A DNA stretch of 64,000 nt from CF-13 sp036390825 (GTDB lineage Bacteria > Chloroflexota > Dormibacteria > CF-121), in NCBI GenBank assembly GCA_036390825.1, contig DASWBA010000135.1:1-64000 (forward strand), read 5' to 3'. Below the pieces are notes generated by a model. It was not told the DNA's origin, did no database searches, and saw only the letters and a program-made list of their open reading frames with translations. The position numbers and the translations under genes were made by a program. Within the stretch, counting starts at the first letter, position 1. Each line of letters starts with the position of its first letter. Of this stretch, positions 25,420 through 33,724 are shown one piece after another.

Positions 25420-26618
25420 GTGGCGGCCGTCTCAACGGGCGCCGCGTCGCTGTGGCGGTCAGCGGCGGCATCGCCGCCTACAAGGCGATCGAATGCATAC
25501 GCCTGCTGACCGAAGCCGAGGCGGAGGTCCGGGTCCTCATGACGCCGGAGGCGACACGGTTTGTGACACCCCTCACCTTCGAAAGCGTCTCAGGCAACCC
25601 CGTCGCCGCCGATTGGCTGGCCGCAACCGGCGGTGGGGAAACGCACATCAAGCTGGCCGAATGGGCCGAGGTCATCGCCGTCGTGCCCGCCACCGCCAAC
25701 ACGATCGCCAGGCTCGCCCTCGGCATCGCGGATGAGATCGTGTCGGGCACGGTGCTGGCAAGCCGTGCCCCGCTCGTGATTGCCCCGGCGATGAACGACC
25801 TCATGTTCATGCATCAGCAAACGCAGGATCACCTGGCGTCGCTGCAGTCGCGACGCGCCGTGATCGTCGAGCCGGCGAGCGGCCGGTTGGCGTCGGGAAA
25901 GTTCGGGGTGGGCCGGCTGGCGGCGCCCGAGCGCATCATCGCCGTGCTCGAGGCCGTGCTCGCCAACCGGCGGAACTTCGACGGCCTCCGCGTGGTGGTC
26001 AGCGCGGGGGGGACTCGTGAAGCCGTCGACCCGGTGCGCTACGTCGGGAATTTTTCCAGCGGCAAGATGGGGCGCGCCCTCGCCGAGGTGGCGGCGGCTC
26101 GCGGCGCGGCGGTCACCCTGGTCACGACGGTGGCCACCAACCCGGAAGGGATCCACGAGGTCGCGGTTGGGAGTGCCAAAGAGATGCTGGCCGCGCTCGA
26201 GCAGGCCTCCGCGGGCGCCGACGTCCTGGTGATGGCGGCTGCGGTGGCCGACTATGCACCGGACACGGTTGCGCCGGCGAAGCTTCGACGGACCGACAAG
26301 CCGATAGATCTCTACCTGCGGCCGAATGTCGATATCCTGAAATCGCTCGGACGCCGCCCCGGCCTGTTCCGGGTTGGCTTCGCGGCAGAGACGGAAGACC
26401 TTCGATCCCAGGCGCAACAGAAGCTCGATGCCAAGGACCTGGACATGATCGTCGCCAATCAGGTGGGCATCGACGGCCAGGGACTCGCCAGCGATTACAA
26501 CGCCGTCACCATCGTTGGTTCATCGGGTGTCGTGGCTGAGGTTCCGCGGCTGCCCAAGTGGGAGGTAGCCGGACGGATCTGGGATGCCATTGATGCCTGT
26601 CGCAACCGCGGCGCCTGA
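25416..26618 (+). CDS. coaBC: Bifunctional phosphopantothenoylcysteine decarboxylase/synthetase CoaBC
   Basis: 400 residues. CoaC half (1-185): VAVSGGIAAYKAIECIRLL, the histidine in ETHIKLAEW, APAMNDLMF (PAMN motif). CoaB half (about 190-400): VVVSAGGTREAVDPVRYVGNFSSGKMG, ADVLVMAAAVADYAP, FAAETED, and DMIVANQVG. Catalyses two steps of coenzyme A synthesis. The flap that reads ACG with a catalytic cysteine in E. coli reads ASG here (GRLASGKFGVGR). Confidence 0.95.
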   Translation: MSGGRLNGRRVAVAVSGGIAAYKAIECIRLLTEAEAEVRVLMTPEATRFVTPLTFESVSGNPVAADWLAATGGGETHIKLAEWAEVIAVVPATANTIARLALGIADEIVSGTVLASRAPLVIAPAMNDLMFMHQQTQDHLASLQSRRAVIVEPASGRLASGKFGVGRLAAPERIIAVLEAVLANRRNFDGLRVVVSAGGTREAVDPVRYVGNFSSGKMGRALAEVAAARGAAVTLVTTVATNPEGIHEVAVGSAKEMLAALEQASAGADVLVMAAAVADYAPDTVAPAKLRRTDKPIDLYLRPNVDILKSLGRRPGLFRVGFAAETEDLRSQAQQKLDAKDLDMIVANQVGIDGQGLASDYNAVTIVGSSGVVAEVPRLPKWEVAGRIWDAIDACRNRGA

Positions 26619-28620
26619 GACCGCGGTTCGCCAGGTGGCGCAGGTCGCCGTCGATGCGCGCGTCGGCAGCCACAGCGGCCTCTTCGACTATGCCGTCCCG
26701 GACGAGCTGATCGGGCTGATCGAGGTCGGCCACCGGGTCAGGGTTCCGTTCGGCAAGCGATCCGTGACCGGGTTCGTCTATGCCCTGGACCAGGCGCCGG
26801 CGGTGCTGGAACTGAAACGAATCGAGGCAATGATCGATGCCGAGCCGGTGCTGCCGGCAGTCCTCGTGGAGCTGGCAGGCTCGGTCGCGTCACATTACCT
26901 CGTGCCGCTCGACGAGGTGATTCGCGCTGTTGTGCCGCCGCGGGTGCGCGCCGTCGTGCGCCGGACGGTCAAGCGCCGGCGGCAGAGCCGCATCCTCCAG
27001 AAGGCGAGCGAGGTCGCGGTGTCGCCGCGCATCCAGCTCGAGCCGGCGCAGTTGGCCGCGCGCGAGCGCATCAGTGTCGCGATCGCCCGCCAGGAGTCGG
27101 ACGTGTTCCTGTTGCACGGCGTCACCGGCAGCGGCAAGACGGAGGTCTACCTGGCGCTGCTCGACGAGGTCCTGGCGGCCGAAGGGCAGGCCCTGGTGCT
27201 GGTGCCCGAGATCGCCCTCACGCCGCAGACCGTCGGCCGCTTCGCCGCACGCTTTCCCGGCCACCTCGCCGTGCTGCACAGCGGCTTGACCGAGGCCGAA
27301 CGGGCGGCGGAGTGGTGGCGGATCCGGCGCGGCGAGGCCGACATCGTGATCGGCCCGCGCGCCGCGGTCTTTGCCCCGCTGCCGCGCCTGCGCTTGATCC
27401 TGATCGATGAAGAAGAGTCGTCGGCCTTCAAACAGGAACGGATGCCCCGCTACCACGCGCCGACGGTCGCGCGTTGGCTGGCGCGGCGCACCCGCGCGGT
27501 GCTCGTGCTCGGGAGCGCGACCCCGAGCGTGGCGACCTACAGCGCCGCGCTGGCGGGCCGGGAGCATTTGCTCGAGCTGCCGCATCGCGCGCAAGGACGG
27601 GCGCTGCCGCCGGTCACCGTGGTCGACATGCGCCAGGAGCTCGGCGCCCAACACTTCAGCCCGCTGAGCCGCGAGCTCCAGGCCGCAATCGGCGGCTCGC
27701 TGGCCCGGCAGGAGCAGTCGATCTTGTTTCTCAACCGGCGAGGCCTCGCGACCTTCGTCTTGTGCCGCGACTGCGGGGCGGTACGCGAGTGTCCGCACTG
27801 CAGCGTGGCCCTCGTGTATCACGCCAGCCTCAACCGGCTGCAGTGTCACTACTGCGGCAGCAGCGAGCCGATGCCGCGGCGCTGCCCCGCCTGCGGGAGC
27901 CGCTTCATCAAGAGTTTCGGCATCGGCACCGAGCGCATCGAGCACGAGGTGCGGACGCTGTTTCCGGCCGCCCGGGTGCTGCGGCTCGACCGCGATGTGA
28001 TGAAAACGGCGGATGCCGCGGACCTCGTCTTCGACCGCATGGTCTCGGGTGAGGCCGACATCCTGGTCGGCACCCAGGTGGTGGCGAAAGGCCTCGACCT
28101 TCCGCGCGTCACAACCGTTGGCGTGGTCAATGCCGACACCGGCCTGCACTTCCCGGATTACCGCTCCTCCGAGCGAACCTTCAGCCTGCTGACCCAGGTC
28201 GCCGGCCGGGCCGGGCGTGGCACGGGCGCGTCGCAGGTGTTGATCCAGACCTACACGCCCGAGCATCCGGCCATTCGCCACGCCCGGTATCACGACTACC
28301 GTGGCTTCTACCGCGAGGAGCTCGAGGTCCGACGCGCCTATCGATTTCCGCCCTTCGGCGAGCTGATCGTGGCGACCTACGGGCACCGCGACGAAGCCCG
28401 CGCCGAGCTCGAGGCGAAAACGGCCGCCGAACATCTGCGTGCTACAATCGCGCTGCTCAATTTGGGCGACATCGAGGTCCTCGGACCCTCTCCCGCGTTC
28501 GTCTACCGCCTCAAGGACGAATTCCGTTTCGAGGTGACCCTCAAAGGGAACGATCTGCACCGCGCGGCGGACGGCTTACCGCGCGGGCGAGGCTGGAGCC
28601 TCGACGTCGACCCGATGTAA
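26584..28620 (+). CDS. priA: Primosomal helicase PriA
   Basis: 678 residues: N-terminal 3'-DNA-binding domain (DYAVPDELIGLIEVGHRVRV), helicase core with GVTGSGKTEVYLALL, then GTQVVAKGLDLPRVTTVGVV and QVAGRAGRG, and eight zinc-binding cysteines (CRDCGAVRECPHC ... CHYCGSSEPMPRRCPACG). Restarts stalled replication forks. The normal DEEH box reads D275-E-E-E278. Start ATG 26584 overlaps coaBC by 35 bp; ATG 26593 is also possible. Confidence 0.95.
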   Translation: MPLMPVATAAPETAVRQVAQVAVDARVGSHSGLFDYAVPDELIGLIEVGHRVRVPFGKRSVTGFVYALDQAPAVLELKRIEAMIDAEPVLPAVLVELAGSVASHYLVPLDEVIRAVVPPRVRAVVRRTVKRRRQSRILQKASEVAVSPRIQLEPAQLAARERISVAIARQESDVFLLHGVTGSGKTEVYLALLDEVLAAEGQALVLVPEIALTPQTVGRFAARFPGHLAVLHSGLTEAERAAEWWRIRRGEADIVIGPRAAVFAPLPRLRLILIDEEESSAFKQERMPRYHAPTVARWLARRTRAVLVLGSATPSVATYSAALAGREHLLELPHRAQGRALPPVTVVDMRQELGAQHFSPLSRELQAAIGGSLARQEQSILFLNRRGLATFVLCRDCGAVRECPHCSVALVYHASLNRLQCHYCGSSEPMPRRCPACGSRFIKSFGIGTERIEHEVRTLFPAARVLRLDRDVMKTADAADLVFDRMVSGEADILVGTQVVAKGLDLPRVTTVGVVNADTGLHFPDYRSSERTFSLLTQVAGRAGRGTGASQVLIQTYTPEHPAIRHARYHDYRGFYREELEVRRAYRFPPFGELIVATYGHRDEARAELEAKTAAEHLRATIALLNLGDIEVLGPSPAFVYRLKDEFRFEVTLKGNDLHRAADGLPRGRGWSLDVDPM

Positions 28621-28630
28621 GTTACAGACC

Positions 28631-29134
28631 ATGGCCATCCTTCCAATCTTGACCCAGGAAGCGCCGATCCTTCGCCAGAAGGCGAAGCGGGTCGCGCGCG
28701 TCGACAGCAGCATCCGGCGCCTGATCGACGACATGGTGGACACCATGGTCGCCGCGCCTGGCGTCGGGTTGGCGGCGCCTCAGGTTGGCGTCGGCTTGCG
28801 GGTGGTGGTGATCAAGACCGACACCAACCTGCACACCCTGGTCAACCCGGAGATGGTGAAGTGGGAGGGTGAGCAGATCGGCCTCGAAGGGTGCCTCTCC
28901 GTGCCGGGCTACGTCGGTGAGGTGAAACGGTACATGCAGGTGGTGGCGCGGGGGCTGAACCGCCAGGGCAAGCCGGTCAAGGTCAAGGGCGATGCCCTGC
29001 TGGCGCGTGCCATTCAGCATGAGATCGACCACCTCGACGGCATTCTGTTCACGGACCGGTTGACCAGTCTCGACACCCTGCGCAAGGTCGAGCCGCAGGA
29101 GGAGGAGAGGGAAGCGGAACTCGTCGGCGCCTAA
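28631..29134 (+). CDS. def: Peptide deformylase
   Basis: 167 residues with all three motifs: GVGLAAPQVG, EGCLSVPG and QHEIDHLDG, which hold the metal-binding Cys and two His. Removes the formyl group from nascent proteins. It is followed at once by fmt, the usual partner. Confidence 0.95.
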   Translation: MAILPILTQEAPILRQKAKRVARVDSSIRRLIDDMVDTMVAAPGVGLAAPQVGVGLRVVVIKTDTNLHTLVNPEMVKWEGEQIGLEGCLSVPGYVGEVKRYMQVVARGLNRQGKPVKVKGDALLARAIQHEIDHLDGILFTDRLTSLDTLRKVEPQEEEREAELVGA

Positions 29135-29135
29135 G

Positions 29136-30008
29136 CTGCGCATCGTCTTCGCCGGGACCGCCGCCTTTGGCCAGCCGACGCTGCATCAGCTTCGGGATGC
29201 CGGCCACGACATCGCCCTGGTTGTGACGCAGCCTGACCGGGTCGCGGGGCGTGGACTCAGGTTGCTGGAATCGGCGACCAAGCGGCTCGCCCTGGAGCTC
29301 GGCCTGGATGTCTTTCAGCCCGAACGGATCAAGGATGCAGCGGCGCAAGCTCGGATTCGCGAGGTAGGCGCCGACGTCATGATCGTGGTGGCGTACGGGC
29401 AGATCCTTCCGGCGAGCCTGCTCGGTGCGCCGCGACTGGGGACGCTGAACGTCCACGCCTCGCTGCTGCCTCGGCACCGTGGCCCGGCGCCCATCGAATG
29501 GTCCATTCTCAGTGGCGATTCGGAGACTGGCGTCACCATCATGCAAATGGACGCGGGCGTCGACACCGGCCCGATTCTGGCGCAGGCCCGCGTGCCGCTG
29601 GGCCCCGACGCGACCGCCGGTCCACTCGAAGGCCAGCTCGCCAGCCTGGGCGCCCAGTTGATAGTCGCAACCCTCGACGAGCTGCAGCGCGGGGCGATCA
29701 CGCTGGTGCCCCAACCCACCGAGGGAGCGACGCATGCGCCGCGGCTCACCTCGGAGGATGGCAAGCTTAAGCCGGCCACCATGTCCGCCTCGGAAATCGA
29801 TCGTCGCGTGCGCGCGTTGAGCGAGCGGCTCGGCTGCTGGATGACGCTCAAGGGGGTCGAGCTGAAGGTGATCCGCGGGCATCTCGACGGTGCCACAGGG
29901 GACGGCATCCCGGTGCCAACCGCCGACGGCATCTACGTGGTCGACGAGGTCCAACCGCCGGGTGGCCGGCGGATGACGGCGGCCGCCTGGGCGCGAGGGC
30001 GGCGCTGA
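29136..30008 (+). CDS. fmt: Methionyl-tRNA formyltransferase
   Basis: 290 residues if started at CTG 29136. The N-terminal Rossmann strand (LRIVFAGTAAFGQPTLHQL) is conserved in all Fmt proteins and lies upstream of the first ATG/GTG/TTG in frame (GTG 29223). The frame has a stop at 29061 and no other start in between, so CTG, one base after the def stop and behind a GGAGGAGAGG site, is the best start. NVHASLLPRHRGPAPI and GVTIMQMDAGVDTGPI give the catalytic Asn, His and Asp; C-terminal domain from about 200. Confidence 0.9.
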   Translation: MRIVFAGTAAFGQPTLHQLRDAGHDIALVVTQPDRVAGRGLRLLESATKRLALELGLDVFQPERIKDAAAQARIREVGADVMIVVAYGQILPASLLGAPRLGTLNVHASLLPRHRGPAPIEWSILSGDSETGVTIMQMDAGVDTGPILAQARVPLGPDATAGPLEGQLASLGAQLIVATLDELQRGAITLVPQPTEGATHAPRLTSEDGKLKPATMSASEIDRRVRALSERLGCWMTLKGVELKVIRGHLDGATGDGIPVPTADGIYVVDEVQPPGGRRMTAAAWARGRR

Positions 30009-30478
30009 TGGGCAAGAAGAAGCGTGACGTCGACACCACGATCGCCAGCAACCGGGCGGCGTTCCATAACTACTTCATCCTCGAGTCGGTCGAGGCCGGC
30101 ATCCAGTTGGTCGGCACCGAAATCAAGTCGCTGCGTGAGGGCGGCGCCAACCTGCGCGAGGGTTACGTTCGATTTGGTGGGGGAGAGGCGTACCTCGTCA
30201 ACGTGCACATCAGTCCCTACGTACGGGGACAGAGCAGCAACCACGAATCCAAGCGCGAGCGCAAGTTGCTCTTGCACCGGGCGGAAATCATCCGCCTGGA
30301 GATCACGCTCAAGCAGAAGGGCTTGACGCTGGTGCCGCTTCGCCTCTACTGGAAGGGGAACCGCGTCAAGCTGGAGATCGGTTTGGCCAAGGGCAAGCGC
30401 CAGTACGACAAGCGGGAAACGATCGCGGCTCGGGATGCGCGCCGGGAGATGGACCGGGCGGTCAGAACGCGGGTTTAG
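30008..30478 (+). CDS. smpB: SsrA-binding protein SmpB
   Basis: 156 residues: ASNRAAFHNYFILESVEAGI, LVGTEIKSLREGGANLREGY and the basic C-tail GLAKGKRQYDKRETIAARD. It binds tmRNA for ribosome rescue; the ssrA gene lies about 300 bp downstream. ATG overlaps the fmt stop by TGATG. Its stop overlaps that of the converging pilin gene by 4 bp. Confidence 0.95.
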   Translation: MGKKKRDVDTTIASNRAAFHNYFILESVEAGIQLVGTEIKSLREGGANLREGYVRFGGGEAYLVNVHISPYVRGQSSNHESKRERKLLLHRAEIIRLEITLKQKGLTLVPLRLYWKGNRVKLEIGLAKGKRQYDKRETIAARDARREMDRAVRTRV

Positions 30479-30648
30479 GCGCCGACGCCGCCGGAGATAT
30501 TGCAGTACATGTTCTGCGCCTGGTTGCCGATGAGCATGACGATGATGATGAGGACGACGACCACCAGGCAGAGGATCAGCGAGTACTCGACCAGTGACTG
30601 TCCGGTCTCATCGTCGAGCGGTCTGAACGCACGCCACAAAGCCGCCAT
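30475..30648 (-). CDS. Flp/Fap-type pilin
   Basis: 57 residues: short leader MAALWRAFRPLDDETG, then QSLVEYSLILCLVVVVLIII. The G|QSLVEY junction with Glu at +5 followed by a long hydrophobic helix is the Flp prepilin cleavage site (TadV-type peptidase). No other tad genes are in the window. A longer frame upstream reaches into ssrA and is not credible; ATG 30648 follows a CATTAT box (30676-30671). Confidence 0.8.
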   Translation of the reverse strand: MAALWRAFRPLDDETGQSLVEYSLILCLVVVVLIIIVMLIGNQAQNMYCNISGGVGA

Positions 30649-30725
30649 GCGGAAAGCGTGAACCACCCGGATAATGACCCGACTAACGCCCCGCCGCCGG
30701 CTCCCGTCCAGCCGGCCTGCCCGCT

Positions 30726-30741
30726 TACGAAAAATTTCGTA
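30726..30741. repeat. AT-rich perfect palindrome before ssrA
   Basis: TACGAAAAATTTCGTA: a 7-bp inverted repeat with 2-nt centre in a GC-rich intergenic region between the divergent pilin gene and ssrA. It ends a few bases before the ssrA -35 area (30744-30749), so it could be an operator or UP-like element. Function is unknown. Confidence 0.5.
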
Positions 30742-30766
30742 GGTTTCTGCACACCGCGGGCCGGGG

Positions 30767-30772
30767 TAAAAT
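30767..30772 (+). promoter_or_regulatory. -10 element of ssrA
   Basis: TAAAAT 23 bp before the mature tmRNA 5' end; a TTTCTG at 30744-30749 is in -35 position with a 17-nt spacer. The short 5' extension would be removed by RNase P. Confidence 0.6.
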
Positions 30773-30794
30773 AGCCTTGCTCCGACTGACTGGC

Positions 30795-31161
30795 GGGGGC
30801 GCCAGGTCTCGACGGGGTAGTGGTCTGCAAGATGGCGGGCCGTGTCGCCGAGCACGTAAAAGCGGCAAGGCTATAAACGCCAATCGTCAACTGGCTTACG
30901 CTGCGTAAGTAGCGTAGTCAACCGGGGATTTATCCCCGGCGCCGGCCCGCTCTCGGTCAGCAGGAGCGGTGTCCGGCGTAAACTCCGCTGACTCGCTTTC
31001 GGCGGGCGTCGCGGCCGCCGGAGGGACTTCCTACCGCGACTGGCTCGGGCGGATCCGGTCCCAGGGGAGACGCCAGGGTGAGATCAAATCCGGGACTACG
31101 CTCGTAGATGTCTTGCGGGACGCTGCTTCGGACGCGAGTTCGATTCTCGCCGCCTCCACCA
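30795..31161 (+). ncRNA. ssrA: tmRNA (SsrA)
   Basis: The 5' end GGGGGCG (30795-30801) followed by CCAGGTCTCGACGGGG is the tmRNA signature, and it pairs with CGCCTCC (31151-31157), followed by discriminator A and an encoded CCA. The T arm is GCGAG-TTCGATT-CTCGC. The tag reading frame starts at GCC 30879 after CTATAAAC and runs to TAA 30906: A-N-R-Q-L-A-Y-A-A. It rescues stalled ribosomes and marks the product for proteolysis. The one-piece form and SmpB next door support it. Confidence 0.97.
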
Positions 31162-31180
31162 GCCGGCCGGAGAACCCCCA

Positions 31181-31206
31181 CCCTGCCCCTCGCCGTGAGG
31201 GCAGGG
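31181..31206. terminator. Palindromic repeat copy / hairpin between ssrA and a converging gene
   Basis: CCCTGCCC (31181-31188) pairs with GGGCAGGG (31199-31206) around a 10-nt loop. It lies between converging ssrA and the lipoprotein gene and resembles the palindromic repeats at 13514, 35123 and 44410. No T-run follows; likely a repeat that serves as terminator in both directions. Confidence 0.55.
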
Positions 31207-31216
31207 AACATCGGTG

Positions 31217-31780
31217 CTAGCTCGAGGGGAAAGAAAAACTCTCCAGCACCTGCTGGAAGGCGGTGTCGTTGCCGCCGCCAGGCGCCTCCTCGAGCTCGAA
31301 GGTGTTGGTCTGGTGCTCGAAGACCACGATGACCGCGCCGTTGGCCGGACCGGAATCCGCGACCGCGATCCGGTCGGCGCTGATGCCCGCCACCGTCGTC
31401 TGGGTGATCTGATTCCCGCCGGTCAGACTGGCTTCGGCCTGATCTTTGGGCCCAGTGACCACCCGGATCTCGATCGGCGGCATAAACGTACCCGACGCCG
31501 GGACGTGGGCGGGCACGGCCGAGGGAGTCCCGAAGACGACGACGCTCACGGCACCGCCGGAGCCAGGCTCGGCGGTGTAATCGCGGGCGGTCCAGCCGTT
31601 CGGGAAGCACAGATGGTATCCGAGCGTTGGGTGCTGGAATCCTTGACCGCTCTTGCAGCCGACCGATGAATAGACGCTGGCTTGCAGGGGTGGCGCGGCG
31701 CCCGTGTCCTCGCCGCACCCCGCGAGCAGGGTGGCGGCGAGCAAGCTGAACAGTACCCCCAGGGAGCGGCTGCTGGCCAC
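31217..31780 (-). CDS. Putative lipoprotein of unknown function
   Basis: 187 residues. A signal peptide (SLGVLFSLLAATLLAGC) ends in a lipobox with the cysteine at about 22, so the protein is probably anchored outside the membrane and matured by LspA. The rest is a compact domain with two conserved-looking cysteines (VGCKSGQGF, YHLCFPNGW) and the pattern YHLCFPNGW...FESFSFPSS. The layout (a short domain with a late F-x-x-F-x-F) resembles PsbP-like lipoproteins, but I do not recognise a family. Confidence 0.7.
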   Translation of the reverse strand: MASSRSLGVLFSLLAATLLAGCGEDTGAAPPLQASVYSSVGCKSGQGFQHPTLGYHLCFPNGWTARDYTAEPGSGGAVSVVVFGTPSAVPAHVPASGTFMPPIEIRVVTGPKDQAEASLTGGNQITQTTVAGISADRIAVADSGPANGAVIVVFEHQTNTFELEEAPGGGNDTAFQQVLESFSFPSS

Positions 31781-31823
31781 CGGGGAAGCGTACAGGAAAC
31801 GATGTCAGTGCGGACCGCGGCGC

Positions 31824-32693
31824 TTAGTGAAAGATCGCGGTCGCCAGCCACCAGCTGGCGAGCACGCCGACGACCGCCGGAACGATGCCGCCGAAGCGGG
31901 TGAGGAGAGCGACGATCTGCGCCGGGATCAACCAGAAGACGGACACCGGGTCGGCCTTGAGGACCCCCACGCGCGCCTGCTCCGCAACCGGGCCCGCTTC
32001 TTCATAGGACGGCAGCGCATGCGCGGCGAAGGACAATCCGAGCCAGAGCTGCACGCCGGTCATCCAGGTGGTGGGCAGTTGCAAAACGGTGCGCGGCGCG
32101 AGTGCGGGGGCCAGGCACAGAACCGCGAGCAGGAACAAAACGAGCGTCGGGATGTACGCGATCGAGATCGCTGTCCCCAGCCATGGCGGGGCTTCGTACA
32201 CGGTGTAGCCCGCCGGGTCGTCGACGACAAAATACGTGACCTCGTCGATGGCGAGGCCGGCGCGGTGCGCGACCGCGAACTGGATCGCCGTGCGCAGCAC
32301 CACCGCCGGGAAGCCGAACAGATGGATGGTGCGAGCGATCAGCAGCGGGAAGGCGCGAATCAGGCTGATGCGGGCGGTGGCCTTGGCAAGCCGCAGCGTG
32401 TAAGGCGCTCCACGCATGACCGCGACGCGAGCAACGCGGCCGCCGCGGTTCACGGCCACCCTGGCGACCGAGCCCAGCTGCCCGGCTCCAGACTTCAGCA
32501 CCGGCGTTGCCGCAGCGCGCCAGCGCGCCCAGGGGATGGCGCGAAGTCGGGTCAACAGCTGGTCGTACAGGGATGGCGGCAGCTCGGCCTTGGGTCGCGC
32601 CGCCACCCAGGCTGGCGTGCCCGCCGAGACGGGCGGCGTGGCCGGCGCCTCGAAGGGAAGGTCTTCCTGGATCGGGTCGACCGCGCCGCTCAT
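31824..32693 (-). CDS. Multi-pass membrane protein of unknown function, paired with a TPR protein
   Basis: 289 residues from ATG 32693. The first 130 are soluble and Ala/Arg-rich (PPSLYDQLLTRLRAIPWARW), then come membrane segments (about 150-285) including ISIAYIPTLVLFLLAVLCLA and WWLATAIFH. Between them is VQLWLGLSFAAHALPSYEEA. A conserved-looking histidine in SFAAHALPS recalls membrane-protein families annotated as metalloprotease-like, but no HExxH is present. It overlaps the upstream TPR gene by ATGA, so the two are translated together. Confidence 0.65.
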   Translation of the reverse strand: MSGAVDPIQEDLPFEAPATPPVSAGTPAWVAARPKAELPPSLYDQLLTRLRAIPWARWRAAATPVLKSGAGQLGSVARVAVNRGGRVARVAVMRGAPYTLRLAKATARISLIRAFPLLIARTIHLFGFPAVVLRTAIQFAVAHRAGLAIDEVTYFVVDDPAGYTVYEAPPWLGTAISIAYIPTLVLFLLAVLCLAPALAPRTVLQLPTTWMTGVQLWLGLSFAAHALPSYEEAGPVAEQARVGVLKADPVSVFWLIPAQIVALLTRFGGIVPAVVGVLASWWLATAIFH

Positions 32694-33661
32694 TTGGCCG
32701 TCACCTTTGGCGGGGCATTGGCCGCCTTGATCTTGGCGAGCAGCGCCAGCTGGTCGGAGGAAGTGTCGAGAGTGACCGCGGGATCGTAGCTTCGGGCCGT
32801 GTACCAGGCGCTGAGCCCGGCCTTGGTGTCCTTGTCGAGCAGGAAGCAGTACGCCTCGTACGCCCAGACCTTGGGTGAGTTCGGCACCGACTCCACCGCC
32901 TGTTCCATTTCGGCGGCGCAGCCGGGATAGTCCTGGGTCACCAGCCGTGCCTTGCCGTCCTGGTAATGCCGCATGCCACTCCATGCTCCCGGAAGGCCAG
33001 CCGCCGCCATCAAGCTGAGCGCCAGCGTGCCACCCAGTACGCAAAGCACCCAGCCGGGCATGTCGGGCAAGCCGCCGCGCGCCCGGCGGATCGGTTGGAG
33101 GGCTGCTTCGTACCGGAGCAGCCGATCGGCGATCTCCGCATCCGCGATCTCCGGCAGCGCCGGCCGGCGCAGTCGCTTGGCGTCTCGCAGCAGCATCACC
33201 GCGCCGGTCACGTCGCCGGCCGCGTAACGCAGGTCGGCCTTGAAGACCAGGGCATCGCGCGCAGACGGGTCGCCGCGCAAGGCGCGATCGAGGTAGTCTT
33301 CGGCGACCGCGGTTTCCCGCTTCCAGTAGGCGATCATCCCCAGGCCCAGCAGCGCGGCGGCGTTTTTCGGTTCGCGGGCGAGCACGGTCTCATACTCGGT
33401 GGTCGCCCCGACAAAGTCGGAAATCCGGATACGGGCCAGGCCAAGCAGGCTGCGGGCATCGGTGAAGTCCGGATGGACCTCGACGATCTTGGCGAGCAGC
33501 GTGACCGCCGGCTGGGGGTCCTGGGCGCCCACGAACGCATAGGCGAGGTAATAGGCCGCATAGGCGTCGTCTGGACGCTTGCGAACCTCGGCGGCCAGCA
33601 GTGGCAGAGCGCCTTCGAAGTCATGCCGGCGGATCAACGCCAGGCCATCATTGATCGACAT
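32690..33661 (-). CDS. TPR-repeat protein with one membrane segment
   Basis: 323 residues. Residues about 1-165 form four or five tetratricopeptide repeats (YAAYYLAYAFVGAQDPQPA, ARSLLGLARIRISDFVGA, AALLGLGMIAYWKRETA, ALVFKADLRYAAGDVTG). A hydrophobic segment at about 206-225 (PGWVLCVLGGTLALSLMAAA) precedes another repeat region (YPGCAAEMEQAVESVPNSPKV). Probably a scaffold at the membrane acting with the product of the overlapping downstream gene. Function unknown. Confidence 0.75.
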   Translation of the reverse strand: MSINDGLALIRRHDFEGALPLLAAEVRKRPDDAYAAYYLAYAFVGAQDPQPAVTLLAKIVEVHPDFTDARSLLGLARIRISDFVGATTEYETVLAREPKNAAALLGLGMIAYWKRETAVAEDYLDRALRGDPSARDALVFKADLRYAAGDVTGAVMLLRDAKRLRRPALPEIADAEIADRLLRYEAALQPIRRARGGLPDMPGWVLCVLGGTLALSLMAAAGLPGAWSGMRHYQDGKARLVTQDYPGCAAEMEQAVESVPNSPKVWAYEAYCFLLDKDTKAGLSAWYTARSYDPAVTLDTSSDQLALLAKIKAANAPPKVTAK

Positions 33662-33724
33662 GTCCGGTGCCTAGCCCGAGTAACGCCTGAGTTCAGGCGT
33701 GCTTGCGGACAAGGGGGAGGCGGC

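Noticed and set aside
30649..30855. Longer form of the pilin gene starting inside ssrA
   Set aside because: It would overlap the tmRNA and adds arginine-rich sequence not seen in Flp prepilins; ATG 30648 gives a normal leader.
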